Assembly (NCBI RefSeq): GCF_900100255.1
Contig: NZ_FMTS01000004.1
Coordinates: forward strand, 268,201-332,200
Direction: 5' to 3'
DNA length: 64,000 nt
Origin: Asticcacaulis taihuensis
GTDB lineage: Bacteria > Pseudomonadota > Alphaproteobacteria > Caulobacterales > Caulobacteraceae
Each line of letters starts with the position of its first letter. Position 1 is the first letter of the stretch. Made by a program: the position numbers and the translations under genes. Below, in pieces: positions 9,692 to 17,698 of this stretch. Below the pieces are notes generated by a model. The model was not told where the DNA came from. It saw only the letters and a list, made by a program, of their open reading frames with translations, and did not search any database.

Positions 9692-10378
9692 TCAGAAGTT
9701 GCGAAATTGGATATTCAGCCTCTTCCTGGAAATATCCGTCAAATCCAGTCGCGTCGATGGCGCTTGCAGATTGCCAAGCGTCGGCCCCATCCGGAAATTT
9801 TGCAGGATGAATGTCCCCCGAAAACCGATGTCCTCCAGGAGGCTGATCATCGCCTCAACATCGGCGCGATCAAGCAGGTCGGCGTGGATCGTGGTCCGCA
9901 CTTCGTTATTTATCGGCGCCGCCGTCAAAAGCCTGAGCGAACGCAGAAACTCGGTCCATCTGGTCATACCGGTAACCGCCTCGAACTTCGCTTCCGGCGC
10001 CTTGAAATCCAGGGCGATAAAATCAACCAGACCCCCATCCAGAAGCCGCTCCAGCATGTCGGGATTGGTGCCGTTGGTATCGATCTTGACCTTGAAATCG
10101 AGGTTCTTCAGGTATTTCGCCAACTGCGGCAGTGCCGGCGACAGCGTGCATTCGCCGCCCGACAGGACAACCCCTTCCAGCCGGTCCCGGCGCGAAGCCA
10201 GGAACCGCTGGATTTTCTCCGCCGGCAGCTTGGCCAGTGTGCCCTTCACCAGCTCCGGATTATGGCAATAGCCGCACGCCATATTGCAGCCGGAAAACCA
10301 CAGGATGCAGGCCGTATGCCCTGGATAGTCCTGGAAGGTGAAGGGCGTCAGGCCGGTGATGGGCAGTTTGCGCCACAT
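9692..10378 (-). CDS. nrdG: anaerobic ribonucleotide reductase activating enzyme (radical SAM)
   Basis: A 228-residue radical SAM protein that installs the glycyl radical on NrdD. The CxxxCxxC motif is at C31, C35 and C38 (GCNMACGYCHN), followed by LSGGECTL (the GGE SAM-binding motif) and KIDTNGTN. The sequence resembles the NrdG branch annotated as anaerobic ribonucleoside-triphosphate reductase activating protein, which is longer than E. coli NrdG (about 155 residues). It begins four bases after the nrdD stop, so the two are translated from one message under the FNR-type box at 12447. Confidence 0.9.
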   Translation of the reverse strand: MWRKLPITGLTPFTFQDYPGHTACILWFSGCNMACGYCHNPELVKGTLAKLPAEKIQRFLASRRDRLEGVVLSGGECTLSPALPQLAKYLKNLDFKVKIDTNGTNPDMLERLLDGGLVDFIALDFKAPEAKFEAVTGMTRWTEFLRSLRLLTAAPINNEVRTTIHADLLDRADVEAMISLLEDIGFRGTFILQNFRMGPTLGNLQAPSTRLDLTDISRKRLNIQFRNF

Positions 10379-10382
10379 GGCC

Positions 10383-12374
10383 TTAGCCTGCCGCCTCGCC
10401 GCGGAACAACGGCAGGTTGGACGCCCCTTCCCGGAAATGCAGGCGTTCCTTGTGCTCGCCTTTCTTGCCGAGATTGAAGCTGGCGACCGGCCGGTGATAA
10501 CCCATTACCCGCGTCCAGACGAGCGTCTCTTTGTGACAAGTGGGGCAGTGCGCCTGTTCGCCGGCGAGATAGCCGTGGGTTTCACAGACCGAAAACACCG
10601 GCGTGATGGTGATATAGGGCAGCCGGTAATTCTCGATCACCTTGCGCACCAGACACTTGCACGCCTCGCCCGACGAGATGCGTTCGCTCATATAGAGATG
10701 CAGCACCGTCCCCCCGGTATATCTGCATTGCAGGTCGTCCTGCAGATCGAGGGCTTCAAACGGGTCTTCGGTAAACCCGACAGGCAACTGGCTGGAATTG
10801 GTGTAATAGATGTTGTCATCGAAGCCGGCCTGGAGGATGCCGGGGTAATATTTTGCGTCCTCCTTGGCGAAGCGGTAGGTCGTGCCTTCCGCCGGCGTGG
10901 CCTCCAGATTGTAGAGATGGCCAGTCTCTTCCTGATAGACCTTCAGGCGGGCACGCATGACATCGAGAATATCCTGGCACAGGGCAATGCCGCGCGGGTC
11001 CGTAACGTCATAGGCGTCGCCGGTAAAATTGCGCACCATCTCGGTCATGCCGTTGACACCGATCGTGCTGAAATGATTGCGGAAGTGCGGCAGATAACGG
11101 CGCGTATAGGGATAGAGACCACGATCATACATCTCCTGCACGAAGACTCGTTTCTTCTCCAGCGAGGCCCGCGCTAGGTCCATCAGCCTGTCGATTTCGG
11201 CCAGCAGGCCGGGCCTGTCGCCTTTGAACCGGTATCCGAGACGCGCCATGTTAAGCGTCACCACCCCGATGGAACCGGTCATTTCGGCCGACCCGAACAG
11301 GCCATTGCCGCGCTTTTGCAATTCGCGCAGGTCCAGTTGCAGCCGGCAGCACATGCTGCGCACGGCATGGGGCGCATAGGCGTCCGGATTGGGTTCCCGC
11401 TCGCCATCGGCATTGAGCCGGTACTGGCTGCCGATGAAATTCTGGAAGTAGGAACTGCCGATCTTGGCGGTATTTTCAAACAGGGCCGCCGCCACCGGGC
11501 TGTCCCAGTTGAAATCCTCCATGACATTTACAGTCGGGATCGGAAAGGTGAAGGGCTGGCCCTGCGCATCGCCTTCGGTCATCACCTCATAGTAGGCGAT
11601 CACAATCTGCTCCATTTCAGGCTGGAAATGGATATAGGTCATGTCTTCGAGCGCCGCCGCGCCCCTGCGCCTGGCCTCGGCCAGAAGGTCCGGGTCTTCG
11701 AGGCCCTTGAACAGGTGGAGCGTGTCGGCTGTCGGGAAGTTGTCGCGCAGGTCCGGCGGCACGGTAATATCCAGGGTGATGTTGGTGAAGGGACTTTGCC
11801 CCCAGCGCGCCGGCACGTTCAGATTATAGACAAAGCTTTTGATAGCCTTCTTGATGTCATTGAACGACAGGCGGTCTTTGAAGACATAGGGTGCCAGATA
11901 GGTATCGAACGAACTGAAAGCCTGGGCACCGGCCCATTCCGATTGCAGGATGCCGAGGAAGTTGGCCATCTGGCCCAGCGCTTCGCGGAAATGCCGCGGC
12001 GCCCGGCTGGCCACCTTGCCCGGAACGCCATTGAAGCCTTCATCCAGCAGGGCGCGCAGGCTCCAGCCGGCGCAATAGCCGGTCAGGCAGTCCAGGTCGT
12101 GAATGTGCAGATCGGCGCGCCGATGGGCGTGGGCTTCTTCGGGGCCATACACATGGTCCAGCCAGTAATTGGCAATGATTTTCCCCGCCGCATTATTGAT
12201 CAGGCCGGCATTGCTGTAGGCGGTATTGGCATTGGCGTTCACCCGCCAGTCCTGCCGCAGGATATATTCCTCGACCGTCTGCTTACAGTCGACGAGACCT
12301 TCGGGGATACCCGACCCAGAGCGGGGAGAAAACAGGAAATCAAGGGGGCGCAGTGCGCTTTCGCCGTCAGCCAT
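10383..12374 (-). CDS. nrdD: class III anaerobic ribonucleoside-triphosphate reductase
   Basis: A 663-residue oxygen-sensitive glycyl-radical enzyme making dNTPs without oxygen. The start at 12374 follows TGGAGG with good spacing; a longer frame to 12434 runs into the regulatory region. Visible marks are ADLHIHDLDCLTGYCAGW near the substrate site, FTNITLD, the C-terminal zinc-site cysteines (CETHG and CPTCHKE), and the glycyl-radical region RVMGYHRP. The protein begins almost directly with the barrel and has no N-terminal ATP-cone, unlike E. coli NrdD, so allosteric overall-activity control through that domain is not expected. It forms an operon with nrdG. Confidence 0.93.
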   Translation of the reverse strand: MADGESALRPLDFLFSPRSGSGIPEGLVDCKQTVEEYILRQDWRVNANANTAYSNAGLINNAAGKIIANYWLDHVYGPEEAHAHRRADLHIHDLDCLTGYCAGWSLRALLDEGFNGVPGKVASRAPRHFREALGQMANFLGILQSEWAGAQAFSSFDTYLAPYVFKDRLSFNDIKKAIKSFVYNLNVPARWGQSPFTNITLDITVPPDLRDNFPTADTLHLFKGLEDPDLLAEARRRGAAALEDMTYIHFQPEMEQIVIAYYEVMTEGDAQGQPFTFPIPTVNVMEDFNWDSPVAAALFENTAKIGSSYFQNFIGSQYRLNADGEREPNPDAYAPHAVRSMCCRLQLDLRELQKRGNGLFGSAEMTGSIGVVTLNMARLGYRFKGDRPGLLAEIDRLMDLARASLEKKRVFVQEMYDRGLYPYTRRYLPHFRNHFSTIGVNGMTEMVRNFTGDAYDVTDPRGIALCQDILDVMRARLKVYQEETGHLYNLEATPAEGTTYRFAKEDAKYYPGILQAGFDDNIYYTNSSQLPVGFTEDPFEALDLQDDLQCRYTGGTVLHLYMSERISSGEACKCLVRKVIENYRLPYITITPVFSVCETHGYLAGEQAHCPTCHKETLVWTRVMGYHRPVASFNLGKKGEHKERLHFREGASNLPLFRGEAAG

Positions 12375-12446
12375 GGAAACCTCCAGAATCAAAATATGGA
12401 CACAGTGTTTGCGCAAACCACCATATATTGACACGAAAGCCTGACA

Positions 12447-12460
12447 TTGATCCCTGTCAA
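12447..12460. promoter_or_regulatory. FNR/DNR-type box upstream of nrdD
   Basis: TTGATCCCTGTCAA fits the FNR/Anr/Dnr consensus TTGAT-N4-ATCAA with one mismatch. It lies 73 bases upstream of the nrdD start, a usual distance for activation. Confidence 0.75.
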
Positions 12461-12537
12461 ACAGGCAGGTGACATTCTCGGACGAAGCCGCAAGAGCGCG
12501 CAGGACAGGCGGGCAATTGCCCTTTCACCCGGCAAAA

Positions 12538-12565
12538 AAAGTGCCCGCATAAAAGCGGGCACTTT
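12538..12565 (-). terminator. rho-independent terminator of the alternative oxidase gene
   Basis: GTGCCCGC (12541-12548) pairs with GCGGGCAC (12555-12562), extended by A/T pairs. On the minus strand the stem is followed by a run of seven T. It lies 20 bases past the alternative oxidase stop. Confidence 0.85.
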
Positions 12566-12585
12566 AACGACAGACCGGGCCGGTT

Positions 12586-13290
12586 TCAGGCGGCTTCTTT
12601 GCGGGAAAGGCCGACGATTTCGAGATCGTGCTCAGGATAAGGGGCGATCACCTGTCCGGCGGGGGCTACGCCTTTCAGCTCGTTGGAGAAGCCATGGTTG
12701 ACGTCACGATGGTGAGCCTCGTCGGCACGCACCAGCAGTACAACGTCCCGCAGGGTGGCATTGGCCGGCATCTTCCAGTAGCGCAGGGCGATCGCCGGCG
12801 CCGGCACATTGGCGCTGCGCCCTTCATCGATCTCCGCCAGATAGTGCGTATAGCTGATGACCGCCTCCTCCTCGAAATAGCCGACCACGCGGTGCGCGGT
12901 TTTCGCCGAGACGAGGTACAGAAGGAAGAAGGCGACATAGAAGACCCACTGAACCGCGATGATGACAAAGCGCTCGAACAGGGTCGGCCGGGCGATCTCG
13001 ACGAAGGTCATCAGGTGCATACGCTCGTTTTCGGCCTCCTCCATCAGGGTCCGGATCCAGCCATTGTCATCGGTCATACGGCGCAGGCACTTCAGGTGAT
13101 TGATCGTGGCACCGACCATGCCGGGGACCGCTGCCACCGTTTCGAGCACAACGGCGCGATGACCATAGCGCTTTGCGAAGAAGGTGTCGGCGCAAAAACG
13201 CAACAGCTTGGTGAAGCCCAGGGCGAAGTGATCAGAAAAGCCACGAGGCTTATGGTGGACGGACAGGTCGATGAAAAGTTCGTTGGTCAT
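12586..13290 (-). CDS. aox: alternative oxidase (cyanide-insensitive ubiquinol oxidase)
   Basis: A 234-residue di-iron ubiquinol oxidase that passes electrons from ubiquinol to oxygen without pumping protons. All four AOX iron-ligand motifs are present in order: [11 protein letters not shown] (E50), AENERMHLM (E89, H92), [13 protein letters not shown] (about E140-E142) and [15 protein letters not shown] (E191, H194). A hydrophobic stretch around 105-127 is the monotopic membrane anchor. The ribosome site AGGAG precedes the ATG at 13290. Bacterial AOX is uncommon outside some proteobacteria. Here it sits next to nrdD and the nitrate reductase operon, with an FNR-type box 120 bases upstream. 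A role in keeping oxygen or nitric-oxide stress low is inferred. Confidence 0.93.
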   Translation of the reverse strand: MTNELFIDLSVHHKPRGFSDHFALGFTKLLRFCADTFFAKRYGHRAVVLETVAAVPGMVGATINHLKCLRRMTDDNGWIRTLMEEAENERMHLMTFVEIARPTLFERFVIIAVQWVFYVAFFLLYLVSAKTAHRVVGYFEEEAVISYTHYLAEIDEGRSANVPAPAIALRYWKMPANATLRDVVLLVRADEAHHRDVNHGFSNELKGVAPAGQVIAPYPEHDLEIVGLSRKEAA

Positions 13291-13409
13291 GTCAAACTCC
13301 TGAATAACATGACGTTTGTATAGAGGCTACCGAACCGCCGCGCATTGACATAAAAGATACGCGGCCGGCAAGATCGTCAATCCAAAGATCGCAATTCTTG
13401 ACGCCGGAA

Positions 13410-13423
13410 TTGATATTTATCAA
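13410..13423. promoter_or_regulatory. perfect FNR/DNR box between aox and moaD
   Basis: TTGATATTTATCAA is a perfect match to TTGAT-N4-ATCAA. It lies 120 bases upstream of aox and about 290 upstream of moaD in the 421-base divergent intergenic region 13291-13711, which holds no other gene I can support. Confidence 0.85.
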
Positions 13424-13527
13424 TTATTTGACGCCCCAAACCCGGAAGCGCCTGCTTTTGCCGGCAATCAGCATAAGACCCTGTGCCGCGCCAGGTCTGG
13501 CTCGATCATTTGCCGGGCTGCGCAGGC

Positions 13528-13541
13528 TTGATATTCGTCAA
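13528..13541. promoter_or_regulatory. FNR/DNR box upstream of moaD
   Basis: TTGATATTCGTCAA matches the consensus with one change and lies about 170 bases upstream of the moaD-like start. It would serve moaD more naturally than aox. Confidence 0.7.
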
Positions 13542-13711
13542 ATCTGGCGCTGATCACAAAATGGCGCCCGACATATGTCAACCGCCCGCCCCAAATGCCT
13601 GTGCGGTCGGCTTGATCCTCTTTAATGCCGGCCTGTCAAAACAGGCCATATTGCGCGCATCTCGCCGCGCGGCACACGGGCAGCCTGCACATCACACTTT
13701 TTTGGAACACC

Positions 13712-13960
13712 ATGATCGATATTCTGTTTTTTGGCCGCATGGCGGACCTCATGCGGGAACGACGCGTACGCCTCGACCTGACCGATGCCCACGGCAGCCT
13801 CTTCCGGCTTCGGGAAGAGATTTTCCAGGATTTGGTGGACAGTGGAAGGATCACGCCCGGCCTGATCCGCATGAGCGTCAACCAGGTGGTGACGCACAGT
13901 GATCAGCCTCTGTCCGATGGCGACGAGGTTGCCTTCTTTTCGGTATTCTCAGGTGGCTGA
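13712..13960 (+). CDS. moaD: MoaD/ThiS-like molybdopterin synthase sulfur carrier
   Basis: An 82-residue ubiquitin-fold protein ending in the diagnostic Gly-Gly (VFSGG), which is thiocarboxylated and donates sulfur to the pterin precursor of the molybdenum cofactor. The start at 13712 (MIDILFFGRMADLM) is preferred to an upstream Met because it matches the family N-terminus and follows GGAA. LSDGDEVAFFSVFSGG is the typical MoaD ending. Its partner MoaE is not in the window. It converges on the carbonic-anhydrase-like gene with only eight bases between stops. Needed for NarG maturation. Confidence 0.82.
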   Translation: MIDILFFGRMADLMRERRVRLDLTDAHGSLFRLREEIFQDLVDSGRITPGLIRMSVNQVVTHSDQPLSDGDEVAFFSVFSGG

Positions 13961-13968
13961 GGCGTGGT

Positions 13969-14613
13969 TTAAGGCGCCGTCATCATGTCCGCCGACGCCG
14001 CACTGGCTCTTCTCGATGGGCGCGGCGTTCTGGGGCCGGCAATGCCGGGATCCCTCAGCAGGCCATCCCGCGCCGACCACATAGCCCCGTCGATCTTGAG
14101 GCTGCCCACTGCCAGGCGTGCCTCGACCAACGGATGTTCAGCCAGGTTGCGGACCTGCATCCGGACATTCAGTTCACACAGGGTCTGGATCTGCGCCTCC
14201 TCGCTGACGATTTCGTCAAGCTGGCGCCGGTGCTGCCGGAACAGGCTGCGGATGGGGCTGGACCAGTAGTCGGCCGCGCCCAGCGCCTTGCCGCGCAGGA
14301 CATGCCTGAGGCAATGGCAGCCATAGTGACCGCACACGACAATGCGCTCGATCTGAAGGCTGTCAATCGCATAGGCGAGCGTTGCCAGCAGGTTTGCATC
14401 CTGCGCCGAAACCTGATTGCCGAGATTTCGGTGGACCAGGCAGCCCTCCCTGCCGAAGGGGGCGATTTCCAGCGATGAATGCGGATTATCGCTGCAGCCG
14501 ATCCATAAGATGCGGGGATCAGGTGTCTTGCCGATGCCGGTGAAAACGTGCGGGTCCGCCTGTGTCTGTTCGGCGACCCAGGCCAGGTTTTTCCTGAAGA
14601 TCGAACTGCTCAT
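13969..14613 (-). CDS. beta-carbonic-anhydrase-like protein with altered active-site motif
   Basis: A 214-residue protein of the beta-carbonic anhydrase fold. Zinc ligands are visible: Cys in WIGCSDNP (C40), then His and Cys in VCGHYGCH (H96, C99), with RNLGNQV matching the family RNIAN region. The canonical CxDxR motif reads C-S-D-N-P: the Asp (D42) is kept but the Arg of the Asp/Arg dyad is Pro (P44). That Arg normally releases Asp from zinc, so activity may be changed or lost. The start at 14613 overlaps the upstream hemerythrin-like stop (ATGA), implying coupled translation at the 3' end of the nar operon. The last ~30 residues are Arg/Ala/Ser-rich and unlike the family. Confidence 0.85.
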   Translation of the reverse strand: MSSSIFRKNLAWVAEQTQADPHVFTGIGKTPDPRILWIGCSDNPHSSLEIAPFGREGCLVHRNLGNQVSAQDANLLATLAYAIDSLQIERIVVCGHYGCHCLRHVLRGKALGAADYWSSPIRSLFRQHRRQLDEIVSEEAQIQTLCELNVRMQVRNLAEHPLVEARLAVGSLKIDGAMWSARDGLLRDPGIAGPRTPRPSRRASAASADMMTAP

Positions 14614-15161
14614 TCCTTTACTCCGTCGAGAAGACGCCCGCGACGCGCGGCCAGGCGCGCGCTCAGGGCCTGAAGGTCGCAAGCTTGCAGGCGCAGCCGC
14701 GCTATCGGCAGGATGACGGCATTTTCCAGCGCGATATGCTTACGCTCATGCACCGCGAATTCGGTCAGAAGCGTTCGCAGCCCCGCATTCAGGGCCGGAG
14801 ATTTCCGCTCTGACCGCGCTCTGATCAGGGCCGCCAGCAGGGTGGAGACCCGGTCGCCATCCGACTGGTGTTCGCCACTCAGGACACCGAGCACATGTTC
14901 GAGATCATCATCGGGCACCGCGCGCCGGCGAAGCAGCGGAAACAGGTCCTCCTCTTCATCCAGCACATGCAGCGGCATGTCATGTTCCAGAAAGGCGATG
15001 ACCTCGTTCATGCCCTCTTCGTTATAAGCCGCCGCTGTCGCCAGGCTGTCGATAAGCCGGCACAATTGCCGGTGACGGTAATGTTCGGCGAACAGCCAGT
15101 TCAGCGGCTCGTGAATCAAGGAGTCCGGCAGCTTTTCGATTTCCGTTTCCTGAGCGTCCAT
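14610..15161 (-). CDS. hemerythrin-like HHE domain protein
   Basis: A 183-residue helical protein. The HHE cation-binding pattern is visible: LFAEHYRHRQL (about residues 24-34), FLEHDMPLHVLDEEEDLFPLL (about 57-77), SGEHQSDGDR and VHERKHIALENAVILP. These His/Glu residues would hold a di-iron centre for O2 or NO. Related proteins recur in denitrification and nitrate-respiration loci and are linked to nitrosative-stress protection or iron delivery. The gene is the penultimate member of the nar operon and shares ATGA with the next. Exact role unknown. Confidence 0.8.
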   Translation of the reverse strand: MDAQETEIEKLPDSLIHEPLNWLFAEHYRHRQLCRLIDSLATAAAYNEEGMNEVIAFLEHDMPLHVLDEEEDLFPLLRRRAVPDDDLEHVLGVLSGEHQSDGDRVSTLLAALIRARSERKSPALNAGLRTLLTEFAVHERKHIALENAVILPIARLRLQACDLQALSARLAARRGRLLDGVKE

Positions 15162-15202
15162 AACTGTGTCTCCAGATAATTAGCAGCCAGAGCCATAAAT
15201 CA

Positions 15203-16282
15203 TCAGGCTTTCCTGATGAGGGAGAAGGTCTTCCTGGCTGGCGTCAGGCGCTTTTTCAGAACGCAGGTCACGCTGGCCAGCAAGGGGTCTTCCGCGCCCT
15301 GGGCGGCCGATACGAGCTGGGTAAAGGACTCGTCATCGGCATTATCCAGGAAATCGCGCACCTCATGCCGGATAAAGTCGGCAACGGAGGCGCCCTTGAG
15401 ATCGGCGGCGGCCGCCACCTTGTCCGCCAGTTCCGGGTCGACAGCGGCCAGCCACGGCGCGATCCGCCCGGCCAGGGTGTCGTCATCGATCATGGCGCCC
15501 AGGGAAAGGCTTGGCCGTTCGACCTGGCCAGCCTCACCCATGCGCAGGGCGATGCCTTGGCTGCGGGCCGCCTCGACGAGCGTTTCGACATATCGGGCCG
15601 ACGCGGCGATCCATGCGCGGCTTTCCAGATGCATCCGGATACGGTCCCGCACGGCTTCATAGGGCAGCCGCTGGCGCGCCACCCGACGGTCCAGCCGCAG
15701 GATATGCCAACCGAAACGCGAAGCGACCGGTTCGGGATAGATGGCGCCCACGGGCATGGACAGCAGGGTTTCCTCGACCTCAGCCACCAGATCGCCGATC
15801 TGCAACTGGCCCAGCGAACCCCCGACCTCCGCCGAGGGACACTGCGACAGCGCCCTGGCCAGGCCTTCAAACGCAGTGGGTTCGCCCAGAAGCTGCTTCA
15901 CCAGGTCGAATGCCACATCGCGCGCCGATTCCTGGATAAGGATGTGCGAGGCTTCGTAAAGTTCGGGCGTGAAGAAGTGCTGGGGCCGGGCGTCGAAGAA
16001 GCGCCGGCATTCCGCCTCCGTCGGCGCGGCCGGGGTCAGCTCGCGGGCAAAGAGCTGACGGATCAGCGCCTCCTCGGTGGTTTCTATCCGGCCGCTGTCA
16101 TCGCTTTCCGGCGCTGGTTCAAGTCCCAGTGCCGACGCCCGGTTCAGCAGCAGCGCCTTGACGGCCAGGGCATGGGCCGCCTGTTTGTGCGCCTCGGCCG
16201 AGGTCGGTGCGGGATGGTTCGGCATCTCCTCACGGATCAGTTTTTCGGGGATTTCCACCCCGTCTATGACAAAAACGTCCAT
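15203..16282 (-). CDS. parvulin-type peptidyl-prolyl isomerase in the nar operon
   Basis: A 359-residue protein containing a central parvulin (PpiC/NifM-like) domain, about residues 125-230: LYEASHILIQ, FEGLARALSQCPSAEVGGSLGQL, and FGWHILRLDRRV. The start MDVFVIDGVEIPEKLI follows the narI stop by four bases. No signal peptide is visible, so it should act in the cytoplasm. Parvulin genes follow narI in several proteobacterial nar operons and are thought to help fold nitrate reductase. The C-terminal 130 residues are not part of the isomerase domain and I do not recognise them. It lies between narI and the hemerythrin-like gene. Confidence 0.82.
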   Translation of the reverse strand: MDVFVIDGVEIPEKLIREEMPNHPAPTSAEAHKQAAHALAVKALLLNRASALGLEPAPESDDSGRIETTEEALIRQLFARELTPAAPTEAECRRFFDARPQHFFTPELYEASHILIQESARDVAFDLVKQLLGEPTAFEGLARALSQCPSAEVGGSLGQLQIGDLVAEVEETLLSMPVGAIYPEPVASRFGWHILRLDRRVARQRLPYEAVRDRIRMHLESRAWIAASARYVETLVEAARSQGIALRMGEAGQVERPSLSLGAMIDDDTLAGRIAPWLAAVDPELADKVAAAADLKGASVADFIRHEVRDFLDNADDESFTQLVSAAQGAEDPLLASVTCVLKKRLTPARKTFSLIRKA

Positions 16283-16286
16283 AAGC

Positions 16287-16994
16287 CTATCTCCGCTTGG
16301 GTTGCGTCATATCGCGGCGGGTGCGCACAAGCTGCCAGCCACGACGGTTGAGATACCAGACCGGCGCCGACAGCATGTGGACCAGGCGGGTGAACGGGAA
16401 GACCAGCAGGATGGTCATGCCGAGCAGCAGATGCGCCTTGAAGACCAATGACACATCGCGGACATAGGCCGCGGCGCCGCCCTGGAAGCTGAATATGCCC
16501 TGCGCCCAGGTCATGAATTTCACCATTTCGCTGCCGTCGAGATGCTGAGCGGACACAGGGATGGTGGCCAGGCCGAGGCAAAGCTGAACGGTCAGAAGCG
16601 CCAGTATGGCGATATCGGCAAAACTCGATGTCTTGCGGATACGAGCATCAAACAGGCGCCTGTGCAGCAGCAGCAGTGCCCCCATCAGTCCGAATACGCC
16701 GGCAATGCCGCCGGCGATCATGGCCAGCAATTGCTTGGCCATGTGCGGCACGCCGAAATATTCAAAGACGGCGATCGGCGTCAGCAGACCGACGAGATGG
16801 CCGACGAAAATGACCAGTATGCCGAGATGGAAAAGCACCGATCCGGCGACGAGCTGCTTGCGGCGCAGAAGCTGAGACGAGCCCGAACGCCAGGTATATT
16901 GCTCGCGGTCGAAGCGCAGGATCGAGCCCAGAGCCAGCACCGACAGGGCGATATAGGGATAGACCCCGAACAGGAGGTTATTGACGGTTTCCAT
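16287..16994 (-). CDS. narI: respiratory nitrate reductase gamma subunit (cytochrome b)
   Basis: A 235-residue integral membrane diheme cytochrome b that takes electrons from quinol to NarH. Five membrane helices are evident, with the heme-ligand histidines expected in VLFHLGILVIFVGHLVG and in KAHLLLGMTILLVFPFTRLVH. I chose ATG at 16994 because AGGAG lies seven bases before it. A GTG at 17000 overlapping the narJ stop (GTGA) would add two residues but sits too close to the ribosome site. Order narG-H-J-I is canonical. Confidence 0.95.
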   Translation of the reverse strand: METVNNLLFGVYPYIALSVLALGSILRFDREQYTWRSGSSQLLRRKQLVAGSVLFHLGILVIFVGHLVGLLTPIAVFEYFGVPHMAKQLLAMIAGGIAGVFGLMGALLLLHRRLFDARIRKTSSFADIAILALLTVQLCLGLATIPVSAQHLDGSEMVKFMTWAQGIFSFQGGAAAYVRDVSLVFKAHLLLGMTILLVFPFTRLVHMLSAPVWYLNRRGWQLVRTRRDMTQPKRR

Positions 16995-16996
16995 GA

Positions 16997-17695
16997 TCAC
17001 GCTCCTCTGGCGATAGCGGGTTTAGGGGGGACGCGCATGGCCTCAACCAGCGCTTCGGCCTTGGGACAGCCAGCCTCGCCGGGCCCGAAGGTCACCGCGC
17101 TTTCTTCCCAGGTCTTGTCGAGCGCTTCGAGATCGTCAGGATCCTGTTCCGGTTCCGCCAGCAGGGCGGCAACCACGCCGGCTTCGGCGCGCACACCGGC
17201 CAGGGCCACGAGGCTGTCGAAGACCGCCTGATAACGGCTGTCGCGCTTCTTCAGCCGGACCGCCATGGCTTCGAGCACATGCACGGCCTCCCCAAGGAAA
17301 GACGCCGCCTCGGCCTGAGGCAGAATCGACAGGAACTCCAGGAATACCGGCAGAAAATCAGGCAGCTCATTGGCATCGAGCTCAAGCCCCCGGCTGCGGT
17401 ACAGCTCAAGCAGGGCAACCATCGCCTGGCCGCGTTCACGGCTTTCGCCGTGGACATGCTCATAAAGATTGAGCGAAAGGGAGCGCGTGCGGTCGAAGAT
17501 ATCGATATAGCACTCCTGAAGGTCGTAAAGGTCGTCCGCGGCGATTTCGGCGATCAGGGCGTCAACCGCCTTGCGGTTTGCCGCCGGCAGGAGATTTTCC
17601 TCGCGCAATACCTGCGAAATAGCCCCGACGGTCTCCTTGACCGCCGGGGTCGGGTAGGACAGCAGGCAGGCCAGTCCTCGATATGTAAGGGCCAT
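16997..17695 (-). CDS. narJ: nitrate reductase assembly chaperone
   Basis: A 232-residue cytoplasmic helical chaperone needed for cofactor insertion into NarG. Marks are YRGLACLLSYPTP at the N-terminus and YDLQECYIDIFDRTRSLSLNLYEHVHGESR, the signature of the NarJ family. It begins three bases after narH and overlaps the narI start region. The C-terminal ~40 residues are variable, as usual. Confidence 0.93.
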   Translation of the reverse strand: MALTYRGLACLLSYPTPAVKETVGAISQVLREENLLPAANRKAVDALIAEIAADDLYDLQECYIDIFDRTRSLSLNLYEHVHGESRERGQAMVALLELYRSRGLELDANELPDFLPVFLEFLSILPQAEAASFLGEAVHVLEAMAVRLKKRDSRYQAVFDSLVALAGVRAEAGVVAALLAEPEQDPDDLEALDKTWEESAVTFGPGEAGCPKAEALVEAMRVPPKPAIARGA

Positions 17696-17698
17696 GGC

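Noticed and set aside
11316..12431. 371-codon plus-strand frame
   Set aside because: Shadow of nrdD on the other strand.
13483..13902. Separate plus-strand gene upstream of moaD
   Set aside because: The frame overlaps moaD in another register, lacks homology and crosses the FNR box.
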